63,711 nucleotides of DNA from JAQVSH01 sp964451605 (GTDB lineage: Bacteria; Bacteroidota; Bacteroidia; Bacteroidales; UBA4181). Shown here one piece after another: positions 44,331 through 53,358 of the stretch; the first letter of the stretch is position 1, and each line of letters opens with the position of its first letter. Both the position numbers and the translations under genes were made by a program. The stretch covers positions 1 through 63,711 of the forward strand of contig CAYVJA010000006.1 in NCBI GenBank assembly GCA_964451605.1, written 5' to 3'. Below the pieces are notes generated by a model. The model had not been told where the DNA came from and made no database searches. It saw only the letters and a program-made list of their open reading frames with translations.

Positions 44331-45920
44331 ATGAAAAAATATCTGTTAATAAGCCTTGCGGTGTTGTCGCTTATCATGGCCGGCTGCGCCAAGGAGGAAC
44401 TTGAAACCTCTCCCACCAACAAAACCGATGCGGGAAAGGTGTTTTCGGATGTAGAGAATACATTTTCGCTGTTGAATGGTGTATACCGTAATTTCTACAC
44501 TGATGGCGACCTTTGGTCGACCAGCTATGCCGACGAAAACTTTGGAATGTCGGCCATCAAGATCAATGCCGATCTGATGGGCGAGGATATGGTACAGAGA
44601 GATCCGGGCAGCTTCTGGTTTGTCTACGATTACCTCTACTGGATGCGTACGTCGATTGCCGGAACCAGTGATCATCCCTACGCTTACTGGAGTATGTTCT
44701 ACCAGTTTATCAATCATGCCAACATTATCCTGGCGAAAATCGACGATGTTCCGGGCAATGATGCCGACCGTAACAATGTGAAGGGACAGGCTCTCTCTAT
44801 TCGGGCTTTTTCCTACTTCTATCTGATTCAGTTCTATGCCCGCACCTACAAAGGGCATGAGGACGAACCGGGTGTCCCCATCTATACCACACCCTCCGAT
44901 AAAAATTCGGAAGGGGCCGGACGCGGAACGGTAGAAGATGTCTATACACGGATTCGTACCGACCTTGACGATGCGTTGATTTGTTTTGAAAATGCCTCAC
45001 CGCGCAGACATATCTCTCATATCGACTACTACGTTGCCAGCGGCTTGAAATCGCGTGTAGCTCTGGTTATGGAAGATTGGGAGGCCGCTGCCGATGCAGC
45101 AGCGGATGCACTCGAGGCCCCCGGAGTTTCGCTGATGAACAACTCAGAATTGTTGGGCGGCTTTAATACTGTGAACAACAGTGAATGGATGTGGGGATCT
45201 GAGATTAACGATGCCCAGTCGACCAGCTGGCCCTCCTTCTTCTCACATATGGATTCTCACGTATCTTCATCGTATGCCAACGACTCACGCAAGCTGATCA
45301 GTGCCTGGCTTTACGACCGGATTGGCGAAAACGATGTTCGCAAAGGCTGGTTCCAGGAACCTGTCTACAGCGAAGAGGAGGAGTGGGCGAATGAGGGCGG
45401 ACCCGACGTGAACTATTATCAGTTGAAATTCCGGGTAAAGGCTGCCGGAAGCTGGGCCAGCGACTATATCTATATGCGTGCTGCCGAGATGTACCTCAAC
45501 CAGGCTGAGGCCGAATGTATGCAGGAGCATTACGGCACTGCCCGCGAGCTCCTTATCCAGGCTATCGGTTATAAAGATCCTGACTTTGAAGCCGGTCTCG
45601 ACACCATTCCCAATGGGAATACCATTACCATCGGTTCCTGGTCGGACGATCTTTCGAACATGAACCTGCTTGATATGATCCTGCTGCAACGTCGTATTGA
45701 GTTATGGGGCGAAGGCTTCCGTATTTTCGATATTCGCAGGCATAAAACCGGGTTTATCCGGAACTATCCTGGAAACAACCACTTCTGGACAGAGTATTGG
45801 GCAGGTATGGAACCGTTCGATATTGAGGATCCCGAGTCGTACGAATGGGTCTATATGTTGCCTCTGAAGGAGTTCGACGGAAATACCAGCTTAGATATCA
45901 CTGTCGATCAGAATCCCTGA
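44331..45920 (+). CDS. SusD/RagB family nutrient-binding lipoprotein
   Basis: A 529-residue surface lipoprotein with lipobox 'IMAGC' (C19). It shows the SusD N-terminal pattern ('NTFSLLNGVYRNFY'), the TPR-like 'QALSIRAFSYFYLIQFYARTY' and the C-terminal 'RRIELWGEGFRIFDIRRHK'. It caps the SusC barrel and presents ligand. It follows SusC by 20 bases and is followed by a strong terminator, so the locus is a bare SusCD pair without catabolic enzymes. If SusC is really broken, SusD would have no partner here. Confidence 0.95.
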   Translation: MKKYLLISLAVLSLIMAGCAKEELETSPTNKTDAGKVFSDVENTFSLLNGVYRNFYTDGDLWSTSYADENFGMSAIKINADLMGEDMVQRDPGSFWFVYDYLYWMRTSIAGTSDHPYAYWSMFYQFINHANIILAKIDDVPGNDADRNNVKGQALSIRAFSYFYLIQFYARTYKGHEDEPGVPIYTTPSDKNSEGAGRGTVEDVYTRIRTDLDDALICFENASPRRHISHIDYYVASGLKSRVALVMEDWEAAADAAADALEAPGVSLMNNSELLGGFNTVNNSEWMWGSEINDAQSTSWPSFFSHMDSHVSSSYANDSRKLISAWLYDRIGENDVRKGWFQEPVYSEEEEWANEGGPDVNYYQLKFRVKAAGSWASDYIYMRAAEMYLNQAEAECMQEHYGTARELLIQAIGYKDPDFEAGLDTIPNGNTITIGSWSDDLSNMNLLDMILLQRRIELWGEGFRIFDIRRHKTGFIRNYPGNNHFWTEYWAGMEPFDIEDPESYEWVYMLPLKEFDGNTSLDITVDQNP

Positions 45921-45934
45921 TAGAAAACCCTTTT

Positions 45935-45973
45935 AAAAAAGAGCGGGTACCGAGGGTGCCCGCTCTTTTTTTT
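45935..45973. terminator. bidirectional intrinsic terminator after susD
   Basis: GAGCGGGTACC (45941-45951) pairs with GGTGCCCGCTC (45955-45965) with one G-T wobble and a 3-nt loop. It is flanked by six A and eight T, so it also suits the minus-strand lipoprotein gene ending at 45995. Confidence 0.85.
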
Positions 45974-45994
45974 ATATAGTGTAACTCAGGATTT

Positions 45995-46780
45995 TTATTG
46001 TGCAACTTCGGGTGCACTCTCAACCCTTTCCATTTGGTAGGTTATGGTCTGATTTTCTCTTCGCAGAGCGGTCCAGGTCATTTCGTTACCGGTAATGGAG
46101 AAGTTCCAGCACTCGAAAGTTTTCCCGGTTCCGCCGGAAAGAAGATCGTTGCTGTAGTTGCTCACAAAGAGGTTTCCGTAGAGAAAGTAGCCACCCTCGT
46201 TGTCCGATTTTTTTATCCACTCCTGATCTTCGTTTTGGTAATAGTAGTGAAACGATCCATCGGGCAGATACTCCCAGTAATGGTAATTCACATCGGCAGC
46301 ACCCACAGTAGTGCAGCGTCCGTACCATATTCCGACAAAACTTTCGCTATAGTTTCCTGACGCTTTACTAAACGTATATTGTTTGGCGTCGGGGTATTCG
46401 GTGCCGTCAATCGAGAAGGAGATTACGCTATAGGTTAAAGTGGTATGGGTGAGAGATTCAATTCTGAACACCATTTCGAACAGATGATTCTCAACGTCGA
46501 CACCCTCAATGGTGAGCCGGTCTCCTTTGAGACTGTATGTGTAATTGCTGTTTTCCTGCCATGACCGGTTCTCTTCATCGAGTATAAAGCCCTTTGCATA
46601 GAGTTGAACGTTATCGGGCCTGAATGAGATGACAAATGTTTCGTCGGTTTCTAAGGGTTGATTGTCTACTTGGGTGTTAATCCAGGTGCCCCGGAGGAGC
46701 GTGTCGAACGATTTTTCTTCTTTCTTGCAGCCAATAAATAAGAGGGATAAGATGAGCAGAAAGGTGCCGGTTTGTTTCAT
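45995..46780 (-). CDS. lipocalin-like lipoprotein, unknown function
   Basis: A 261-residue lipoprotein with lipobox 'LLFIGC' (C18). 'FDTLLRGTWINTQVDNQPL' and later 'FVGIWYGRCTTVGAAD' look like the openings of two lipocalin-like beta-barrel repeats, as in many uncharacterised Bacteroidota lipoproteins. No catalytic motif is visible. It is probably anchored in the outer membrane. It lies between the susD terminator and a membrane protein gene on the same strand (61 bases upstream), with which it may share a transcript. Confidence 0.65.
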   Translation of the reverse strand: MKQTGTFLLILSLLFIGCKKEEKSFDTLLRGTWINTQVDNQPLETDETFVISFRPDNVQLYAKGFILDEENRSWQENSNYTYSLKGDRLTIEGVDVENHLFEMVFRIESLTHTTLTYSVISFSIDGTEYPDAKQYTFSKASGNYSESFVGIWYGRCTTVGAADVNYHYWEYLPDGSFHYYYQNEDQEWIKKSDNEGGYFLYGNLFVSNYSNDLLSGGTGKTFECWNFSITGNEMTWTALRRENQTITYQMERVESAPEVAQ

Positions 46781-46841
46781 AAAAAGTGGGTTTTATTAGG
46801 TTAAAGGAATGGAAATCAGCGTCAGCTAAAGTGGAAAAGGA

Positions 46842-47933
46842 TTATATGCCGAAAATCAGAGGAAAACAGAAGACCACAAAGGCAACCCAGGCCAAATAGA
46901 CGGGCAGATAACGGGCAATGTCGTTTTCAACCTGTTTCAGTTCGGCTTTTCGGCGGAGGGCGGCGTAGAGCCGGATAAGGATGATAATCAGATTTCCGGC
47001 AATCAGGAGGTTCGATCCGAAAACCGCACAACGATTTTCCGACAAACCAAAGGCATTGACCCGATACAGAATTGCAGAAAGGGCTAGCAAATCTATGCAA
47101 ATGGCTACCAGTACCAGCAGGAAAAGAATCCAGATTATGAACCTTTGCTGCAAAGATGAGGAACTTTCGGATACTGAGAATGCAATCAGAATCATGATTC
47201 CAAACAGCATCAGATTAAATACCAGCAGAAAGTTGCGGTCCTGATAGGGGTTGTTTCCTTCAGTTGCCATACCGATGAGAAAGGCAACGAGGGTAAGCAG
47301 GGTAAGCGGACTAAACAGAAGGGCTATCAGTCGCGCAATGGGGTTGAGATTAATCTGAAAGTTTCGGATGATAAAAGTAGAAACAATGGCCACAGATACC
47401 AACCCCCACAAAACCACATATTGTGCAATAAATGGTTCTATATGTAGCTGAATCAGTGAAAATAGCGAAATGGTAGCACCTGCCAACACCCCTCCGGCCA
47501 TCAAAATCAGAGCGCTAAGAATGGCAAGATCTCCGTTGTACTTGAGAAACTCAACTCTTTTTCCCAGACTGCGGGTGTCGAATTGCATATATACCCATCC
47601 ACATACACCCCATAGCAGAAGGGGCAGATGGAGGCATACCAACAGCACCACTTTATTCTCCGGGTTGGAAGGCAATAGGTTGACATAGACCGCCGACAGA
47701 AGAAATATTGCCGCAGGGATGAGCCAATGGGAATGTTTTACAGGTTTTGCGGACATCATCAGATAGAGCGATAATCCGCCCAGGGCAATCGGGGCCAGGT
47801 TCTTCAGATAGAAAATATCATCTTTTGGATCAAGGCCGAGAATCAACGGCAACTTAATCAGAATACCCACGAGAAGAAGGGATACTCCCAGAGCAACCAC
47901 TTCTTGCGATGCCAGCTTGACCGAACGTTCCAT
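46842..47933 (-). CDS. polytopic membrane protein, possibly DUF4153-like
   Basis: A 363-residue integral membrane protein with about ten hydrophobic helices and almost no soluble domain. The segment 'PENKVVLLVCLHLPLLLWGVCGW' and the general layout resemble the N-terminal part of DUF4153 proteins, which are longer; the match is from memory and tentative. No transport signature or catalytic residue is visible. The ATG at 47933 (MERSVKL) was preferred to the one three codons earlier. Function unknown. Confidence 0.6.
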   Translation of the reverse strand: MERSVKLASQEVVALGVSLLLVGILIKLPLILGLDPKDDIFYLKNLAPIALGGLSLYLMMSAKPVKHSHWLIPAAIFLLSAVYVNLLPSNPENKVVLLVCLHLPLLLWGVCGWVYMQFDTRSLGKRVEFLKYNGDLAILSALILMAGGVLAGATISLFSLIQLHIEPFIAQYVVLWGLVSVAIVSTFIIRNFQINLNPIARLIALLFSPLTLLTLVAFLIGMATEGNNPYQDRNFLLVFNLMLFGIMILIAFSVSESSSSLQQRFIIWILFLLVLVAICIDLLALSAILYRVNAFGLSENRCAVFGSNLLIAGNLIIILIRLYAALRRKAELKQVENDIARYLPVYLAWVAFVVFCFPLIFGI

Positions 47934-48139
47934 GATAACCAATTTTTTTTCAAAGATATACGCGAAACCGGATAACTGTACACAGTCTAACTGATAATGA
48001 GCGCTTAGGGATGAACATTTTTAGGCTATTGCTCGTTCTTAGCGTGTCGGACGGTAGTTTGGCCGCTTACTATCGGTGAACTCTTTTTTTTCGTAGGATT
48101 GAGCGCTGTCGACGGTCTAAATCATGCATATTGTTCGTA

Positions 48140-48700
48140 ATGATAACCGAGTCGGAAACCATCCATCAGATTCTTCAGGGTAATCGCCATCAATTTTCCG
48201 AATTGATGGCGAAGTATCAGGGTATGGTGTTTCGCACTGCAATGGGTTTTGTACACGCTAAAGCCGATGCCGACGACTTGACACAGGAGGTCTTTATCCG
48301 GGCCTATGAAGCGCTCGATACCTTCAAATTCGATTCGGCCTTTTCTACCTGGCTCTACCGGATTGCTGTCAATCAGTCTCTTAATCATCTGGAGAGGATT
48401 CGACGCAGGAGCCTGATTATGGTGGCAGGCGATATGCTCAAGCATCTGTTGGGTTCGGAAGATCCGCAGCGCGATCCTCACAGGCTCCTGGAGGATGAGC
48501 AGAGAGATGAGGCCATTCGGAAAGCAATTGATTCGCTCCCGCGAAATCAGCAAATTGCTTTTGTGCTGAGTAAGTACGACGATCTGACGCAAAAGGAGAT
48601 TGCCGCCGTTCTGCACACCACGGAGGGGGCCGTTGAACAACTGTTGCAGCGGGCCAAAAGTACACTCCGAAAAAAGTTGGCACCTATCGTAGGAAAGTAA
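48140..48700 (+). CDS. ECF-type RNA polymerase sigma factor
   Basis: A 186-residue sigma-70 family factor with region 2 ('FRTAMGFVHAKADADDLTQEVFIRAYEAL', 'FSTWLYRIAVNQ') and region 4 ('LPRNQQIAFVLSKYDDLTQKEIAAVLHTTEGAVEQLLQRAKSTLRKKL'). It directs RNA polymerase to a small regulon. The ATG at 48140 is preferred to a TTG three codons earlier. It leads a four-gene unit with a putative anti-sigma membrane protein, a periplasmic metal-sensor-like protein and a small secreted protein, an arrangement like the cnr-type sigma systems for metal response. Confidence 0.92.
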   Translation: MITESETIHQILQGNRHQFSELMAKYQGMVFRTAMGFVHAKADADDLTQEVFIRAYEALDTFKFDSAFSTWLYRIAVNQSLNHLERIRRRSLIMVAGDMLKHLLGSEDPQRDPHRLLEDEQRDEAIRKAIDSLPRNQQIAFVLSKYDDLTQKEIAAVLHTTEGAVEQLLQRAKSTLRKKLAPIVGK

Positions 48701-48736
48701 CCACTCCATTGTCTTACAAATACAATACAATAGACC

Positions 48737-49018
48737 ATGAATACAGATTTTTATATTGATCGGATGATTGAAAGGGAAAAGGGAGAACAACCTGATCCTT
48801 TCCTGTCGACCCGTGTTATGGCTCGTATTGCTCCTGCTGCTTCAGGGTATCGATTATACCTAAGAGGCGCTTTGGCTGCTGTTTCGCTTGTCATAGTCCT
48901 GCTGTCGGGTCTCCATTTGGGGCGTTCTCTGGCGCATTCGCAAGAGACTCGATTTCCGATTGACGACACTACCATTGAAAATCTCGATTTTTATTATCAG
49001 TTAAGCCATGAAGAATAA
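48737..49018 (+). CDS. small membrane protein, putative anti-sigma factor
   Basis: A 93-residue protein with an N-terminal cytoplasmic segment of about 40 residues ('DFYIDRMIEREKGEQPDPFLSTRVMARI'), one membrane helix (about 42-61) and a short periplasmic tail. The N-terminal half resembles the sigma-binding region of small Bacteroidota anti-sigma proteins. It follows the ECF sigma gene by 36 bases and overlaps the next gene by 11 bases. The anti-sigma role is inferred from position and topology. Confidence 0.65.
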   Translation: MNTDFYIDRMIEREKGEQPDPFLSTRVMARIAPAASGYRLYLRGALAAVSLVIVLLSGLHLGRSLAHSQETRFPIDDTTIENLDFYYQLSHEE

Positions 49019-49553
49019 CCGCACCCTGCTTGTATGGCTGGTTGTACTTCTGGCCGTACTCAATATTTCGACAATTGCTGCACTCCTTTATCATAAGAGA
49101 GAGTACAAACAGAACAACGGGGTTTTGATGGCCGGCTCAGGCCAGGTGGCTCTAAACGGCTCCTTCTTCCGGCATCAACTGCAGTTCGACTCCGTGCAAA
49201 TGGGTGGTTTTCGCCATGCACAGCGCAACTTTCAACCCAAGGTAAAGTCTATCCTGTTTTCTATCGATTCTCTTAAAAACGAGATGTATACCGAACTTTC
49301 CGGAATTGCACCTGATACGCTTCGATTAGAGATTCTTTCGCGCGGGATTGGTGAGAACCACGCAAAACTAAAGTCAGAAACCTATAAATTTTACCTTTCC
49401 CTATGCGAGGCTTGTACCCCCGATCAGAAGGATCGTCTTCGTGAACAACTTCTTCCGCTCTTTTGCGACTGTAACCGGGAGTCTCCCCTTACGGAGCGTG
49501 CCCGTTCCGGAGCAAATGAAAGGGGGCGTCGAAACGGATGGGGCCGACGGTAG
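49008..49553 (+). CDS. Spy/CnrX-like periplasmic sensor protein
   Basis: A 181-residue membrane-anchored periplasmic protein: an N-terminal helix (about 7-28), then mostly helical sequence. 'GFRHAQRNFQPKVKSILFSIDSLKNEMYTELSG' and 'NHAKLKSETYKFYLSLCEACTPDQKDRL' resemble the heavy-metal sensor/LTXXQ family, in which such hairpins sense metal or unfolded protein. Cysteines at 'CEACTP' and 'LFCDCNRE' could bind metal. The C-terminus is arginine rich. It overlaps the putative anti-sigma gene by 11 bases, which suggests that the two signal to the ECF sigma factor together. Confidence 0.75.
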   Translation: MKNNRTLLVWLVVLLAVLNISTIAALLYHKREYKQNNGVLMAGSGQVALNGSFFRHQLQFDSVQMGGFRHAQRNFQPKVKSILFSIDSLKNEMYTELSGIAPDTLRLEILSRGIGENHAKLKSETYKFYLSLCEACTPDQKDRLREQLLPLFCDCNRESPLTERARSGANERGRRNGWGRR

Positions 49554-49609
49554 CATACAAATGGCAAATTCTCCAAGTAAATAATTATCAACCAACAAAA
49601 TCCTTAACA

Positions 49610-49918
49610 ATGAAAACAAAACTCTTTTTTGCCGCACTGGCCATTATGGCCGCAGTTAGTTTCACCATGGCTCAAGACAACAAAACCACCCAAAGTAAAG
49701 GGAGCAAGGCCAATACCTCCTTTGTGGATGCCAATAATGACGGCATTTGCGACAATGTCGGGACCGCAGCCTGCACCATGGGTCAGGGAAAGAATCAGAA
49801 AGGCCAGGGGCTTCGCAATGGCCAGGGCGCACAGCGTAGAAAAGGTAACGGAAAGGGTGCCGGTTGCGGAAATTGTGCAGCCCCTGCAAAGTCGGGCCAG
49901 AACGGCGGGGCTAAATAG
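49610..49918 (+). CDS. small secreted Gly/Lys-rich cysteine protein
   Basis: A 102-residue protein with a signal peptide (about 1-22, 'KTKLFFAALAIMAAVSFTMAQ'). 'FVDANNDGICDNVGTAAC' resembles a calcium-binding dockerin-like or thrombospondin type-3 turn often seen in small metal-associated Bacteroidota proteins. The tail is Gly/Gln/Lys rich with 'GAGCGNC'. It is last in the ECF-sigma unit and is followed by a very strong terminator. A periplasmic metal scavenger is plausible but unproven. The start at 49610 begins the signal peptide. Confidence 0.65.
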   Translation: MKTKLFFAALAIMAAVSFTMAQDNKTTQSKGSKANTSFVDANNDGICDNVGTAACTMGQGKNQKGQGLRNGQGAQRRKGNGKGAGCGNCAAPAKSGQNGGAK

Positions 49919-49930
49919 TTTGGCCTGCGA

Positions 49931-49974
49931 CCATAAAAAAAGAGGGTGCTCAAAAGCACCCTCTTTTTTTATGG
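49931..49974. terminator. perfect bidirectional terminator
   Basis: A 20-bp perfect inverted repeat (49931-49950 with 49955-49974), loop CAAA, with seven A and seven T. It separates the ECF-sigma unit from the convergent GGGtGRT gene (stop at 49986). Confidence 0.92.
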
Positions 49975-49985
49975 TCAGGATGGGT

Positions 49986-50981
49986 TTACAACGACTGTTC
50001 AACAGCTACTGCTACGGCAACGGTAGCACCTACCATGGGGTTATTTCCCATACCCAGGAAACCCATCATCTCAACGTGAGCGGGTACTGAAGAGGAGCCG
50101 GCAAACTGAGCGTCGCCATGCATACGGCCCATGGTATCGGTCATACCGTAGGAGGCAGGGCCGGCAGCCATATTATCGGGATGAAGTGTACGTCCGGTTC
50201 CTCCGCCGGAGGCTACTGAGAAGTATTTCTTTCCCTGTTCCATGCACTCTTTCTTGTAGGTGCCGGCAACCGGGTGCTGAAAACGGGTAGGATTGGTGGA
50301 GTTTCCGGTAATAGAAACATCAACACCCTCCATACGCATAATGGCAACCCCTTCGCGAACGTCGTTGGCTCCATAGCATTTTACTTTGGCACGCAGCCCT
50401 TTCGAGTAAGGAACCTCCTTAACCACTTTCACTTCGCCCGACATAAAATCGAAATCGGTTTCCACATAAGTGAAGCCGTTGATACGCGAGATAATCTGGG
50501 CTGCATCTTTACCCAGTCCGTTCAGGATAACCCGAAGCGGCTGTTTCCGTACCTTATTGGCCATCTCGGCAATCTTAATTGCGCCCTCGGCAGCGGCAAA
50601 CGATTCGTGGCCGGCCAGAAAGGCAAAACATTGGGTCTCCTCGCGCAGCAACATGGCAGCAAGATTCCCGTGTCCGATACCCACCTTGCGGTCTTCGGCA
50701 ACAGAGCCTTTGATACAGAAAGACTGCAGGCCGATACCAATGGCCTCTGCAGCTTCGGCAGCATTTTTGACGCCCTTTTTAAAGGCGATGGCAGCACCTG
50801 CCACATATGCCCACTTGGCGTTTTCGAAGCAGATGGGCTGTGTCTCTTCACATATCTTGTAGGGATCAATGCCCTTCTCATCGCAAATGGCTTTCGCCTG
50901 ATTGAGGTCTTTGATGCCGTATTTGTTTAAAACCGTGTTGATCTGATCAATACGACGGTCGTAGCTTTCAAATAATGCCAT
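49986..50981 (-). CDS. GGGtGRT protein
   Basis: A 331-residue cytoplasmic protein of the GGGtGRT family, named for the sequence that appears here as 'SGGGTGRTLHPDNMAAGP'. Other conserved-looking segments are 'MGFLGMGNNPMVGATVAVAVAVEQSL' at the C-terminus and 'GLGKDAAQIISRINGFTY'. The family occurs in anaerobic bacteria next to NifU-like proteins, and the function is not known. Here the NifU-like gene is immediately upstream, 17 bases away, so the two form an operon. Confidence 0.88.
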   Translation of the reverse strand: MALFESYDRRIDQINTVLNKYGIKDLNQAKAICDEKGIDPYKICEETQPICFENAKWAYVAGAAIAFKKGVKNAAEAAEAIGIGLQSFCIKGSVAEDRKVGIGHGNLAAMLLREETQCFAFLAGHESFAAAEGAIKIAEMANKVRKQPLRVILNGLGKDAAQIISRINGFTYVETDFDFMSGEVKVVKEVPYSKGLRAKVKCYGANDVREGVAIMRMEGVDVSITGNSTNPTRFQHPVAGTYKKECMEQGKKYFSVASGGGTGRTLHPDNMAAGPASYGMTDTMGRMHGDAQFAGSSSVPAHVEMMGFLGMGNNPMVGATVAVAVAVEQSL

Positions 50982-50998
50982 AATCTATATCTCCTGAA

Positions 50999-51691
50999 TT
51001 ATTCGTGACGGGGATCAATGTATTTTGCGGCCTCCTTAAAGCGGCCGTAGGTGCCTTTCGATTTTTCCAGGGCCTCGTTGGCGTCGATACCCTTTTTAAT
51101 CATATCCATGAACTTTCCGAGATGGAAAAACTCATATCCGATAATCTCCCCACCCTCATCGAGTGCCAGCCGGGAACAGTACCCTTCTGCCATTTCCAGA
51201 TAACGGGGGCCTTTCTCTAAGGTGCCGAACATAGTTCCAACCTGGCTGCGAAGCCCTTTGCCGAGATCTTCAAGACCGGCTCCGATAGGGAGACCCTCTT
51301 CAGAAAAGGCACTCTGCGTACGACCATAGACAATCTGCAGGAAGAGTTCGCGCATGGCAGTATTGATTGCATCGCACACGAGATCGGTGTTCAGTGCTTC
51401 CAGAATGGTTTTGCCGGGAAGAATCTCCGAAGCCATAGCGGCCGAATGGGTCATACCCGAACAACCAATGGTTTCAATCAATGCCTCCTGAATAACACCC
51501 TCTTTAACATTCAGTGTCAGTTTGCAGGCACCCTGTTGCGGGGCACACCAGCCTACCCCGTGGGTTAGACCCGAAATGTCCTTCACCTCTTTGGCTCTGA
51601 CCCATTTACCCTCTTCGGGAATGGGTGCCGGCCCATGGTTGGGGCCTTGCTTTACAACACACATGTGTTGTACTTCGTGAGAATAAATCAT
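50999..51691 (-). CDS. NifU/IscU-like iron-sulfur scaffold protein
   Basis: A 230-residue protein of the NifU N-terminal type. Candidate cluster-ligand cysteines lie in 'GWCAPQQGACKL' and 'IGCSGMTHS', followed by a helical part ending 'KGTYGRFKEAAKYIDPRHE'. The length exceeds that of plain IscU, consistent with the variant that partners GGGtGRT proteins. The ATG at 51691 is preferred because upstream sequence adds 11 poorly conserved residues. On its minus-strand promoter side CAACTTTG (51735-51742) is one mismatch from the -7 consensus. Confidence 0.8.
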   Translation of the reverse strand: MIYSHEVQHMCVVKQGPNHGPAPIPEEGKWVRAKEVKDISGLTHGVGWCAPQQGACKLTLNVKEGVIQEALIETIGCSGMTHSAAMASEILPGKTILEALNTDLVCDAINTAMRELFLQIVYGRTQSAFSEEGLPIGAGLEDLGKGLRSQVGTMFGTLEKGPRYLEMAEGYCSRLALDEGGEIIGYEFFHLGKFMDMIKKGIDANEALEKSKGTYGRFKEAAKYIDPRHE

Positions 51692-51883
51692 ATAGCTGAA
51701 ATTTAAGGATTTATACAAATACATTGTAAGCGCGCAAAGTTGCGAAAAATTCGGAACTATTCCGAATCCGGTGCAGCATAATTGGGGGCATTTTCATCTA
51801 TTCCCTGTAAATTGGCGTATATTTATCGGGATTTTTAGGAGAATCCTGTTTGTTTCTTTTTGTTTCACACAATCCGAAGTCGT

Positions 51884-53254
51884 ATGAAGAGTGTACTATC
51901 CTTTTTACTTATGGTCGCAGCCGCCTTCTTGCTTCTCGCCCCTGCGGGAGCACAATCCTCGTCGGAGTGGCGGAAAATGGGCGATCGTAGTTTTGCAGCC
52001 GGTCAGATTGATCAGGCTTGTACCGAATATGCCAAGGCCGTAGATCACGGTGATGAAATTGCAGCCCTGAAAATGGGTTGGGTTCTTTACGATCAGAAAC
52101 GATCGTTTCCGGATGCCGGAAATTTGTTTACCATGACTCTTTTGATGGCCGAAAAAGGCTATCCCGATGCGCAAATGTTCTTAGGTTACTTTTACGATAA
52201 AGGTATCGGAACCGCCTCCAATCCCTCCGAAGCCGTTCGATGGTACAGGCAGGCAGCCCTCAGAAGTGTGGCAGCCGCCCAGTACGAACTGGCTATGTTG
52301 TATGCCGGGGGGCGTGGCGTGGAGCAGAACAGTCAGGATGCCATGCAGTGGATCTGTAAAGCTTCGACACTCGGTTTTGTTCCGGCAATGAAGAAGTTGG
52401 CCGAAATGCAGAATTCTGTATCCTGGATTGCCACCGGTCAGGAGCTGATTCCCGAAACCGTTCGGGTTGAGGGAGGTCTGTTTATGATGGGGCGTAACAG
52501 CGCTGAAAAATCGGAGGCCCCGGCTCATGAAGTGGAGGTTTCAACATTCCATATGGGGATCTACGAGGTGACAAATGCCCAATTTTGTGCCTTTCTCAAC
52601 GACTGGGGCAGTAAGATTTCGTCGCTCGATCATTGGATCGATCTCAATGGGCAGACCGGTCGCGAAACTTGCCGGATCTATCACGATGGAACCCAGTTTA
52701 AGGTGGAGAGTTGTTACGCCAATCACCCGGCCCTTTTTGTTGCCTGGGAGGGGGCTCTTGCCTATGCCCTGTGGTTGGGCGAAAAGACAGGTGAAGCCTG
52801 GCGTTTGCCTACAGAGGCGGAATGGGAGTTTGCCGCACGCGCGGGGAGAGATTCCCTGCTCTTCAGCGGCTCCGATAACATTGAAGAGGTGGGCTGGGTA
52901 TGGAGTAATTCCAACTATATGGCACATGAAGTGGGTTCCAGCATGCCCAATAAACTGGGAATATACGATATGACCGGAAACGCATGGGAGTGGTGTATGG
53001 ATTATTATCGCCGCAACTACTATCAGCGGCTCGAACGTAACAATCCCACAGGGCCCCGGATGGGTGTATTCAAGGTGTTGCGCGGAGGGGGCTGGGACTC
53101 TTTCGTGGGCATTTCGCATGTGTGGGCCCGTCACTTTCTGATAGATCCGTTACGTTTGGGTACTGTGGGATTCAGAGTGGTAAAGCAGGAGACTCCCTTC
53201 GATGAGAAGACGCTTCGCCGCTATGAATGGTGGTCGAAGGTGCGTGTCCGTTAG
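51884..53254 (+). CDS. secreted Sel1-repeat and SUMF1-domain protein
   Basis: A 456-residue protein with a signal peptide (about 1-23). Residues about 30-180 hold Sel1/TPR-like repeats ('AQMFLGYFYDKGIGTASNPSEAVRWYRQAA'). A formylglycine-enzyme/SUMF1-type domain follows: 'VEGGLFMMGRNSAE', 'MGIYEVTNAQFCAFLND', 'RLPTEAEWEFAARAG' and 'LGIYDMTGNAWEWCMDYY'. The C-terminal region reads 'LRGGGWDSF' and lacks the catalytic cysteine pair of true formylglycine enzymes, so it probably binds rather than oxidises. The same architecture occurs in the gene at 62761. The ATG at 51884 was chosen because it starts the signal peptide. Confidence 0.85.
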   Translation: MKSVLSFLLMVAAAFLLLAPAGAQSSSEWRKMGDRSFAAGQIDQACTEYAKAVDHGDEIAALKMGWVLYDQKRSFPDAGNLFTMTLLMAEKGYPDAQMFLGYFYDKGIGTASNPSEAVRWYRQAALRSVAAAQYELAMLYAGGRGVEQNSQDAMQWICKASTLGFVPAMKKLAEMQNSVSWIATGQELIPETVRVEGGLFMMGRNSAEKSEAPAHEVEVSTFHMGIYEVTNAQFCAFLNDWGSKISSLDHWIDLNGQTGRETCRIYHDGTQFKVESCYANHPALFVAWEGALAYALWLGEKTGEAWRLPTEAEWEFAARAGRDSLLFSGSDNIEEVGWVWSNSNYMAHEVGSSMPNKLGIYDMTGNAWEWCMDYYRRNYYQRLERNNPTGPRMGVFKVLRGGGWDSFVGISHVWARHFLIDPLRLGTVGFRVVKQETPFDEKTLRRYEWWSKVRVR

Positions 53255-53283
53255 GAAAGCGCCCTGAAAAGTGCCGTGATCGT

Positions 53284-53314
53284 TTTGTAATCTGGGTTGA
53301 GAGGCGTAACTTCA
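53284..53314 (+). promoter_or_regulatory. candidate promoter for pepD
   Basis: TTTG (53284-53287) and TAACTTCA (53307-53314) are separated by exactly 19 bases, the Bacteroidota spacing. The -7 box matches TAnnTT but not the final TG. It lies 45 bases before the pepD ATG. Confidence 0.5.
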
Positions 53315-53358
53315 CGACATGAAGCTATTACCTATTTTTCTCTCTTAAAATCCCGGTT

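Noticed and set aside
44346..44858. Long antisense open frames in susD and similar genes
   Set aside because: They mirror the codon bias of the real genes and have no promoter, family motif or independent terminator.
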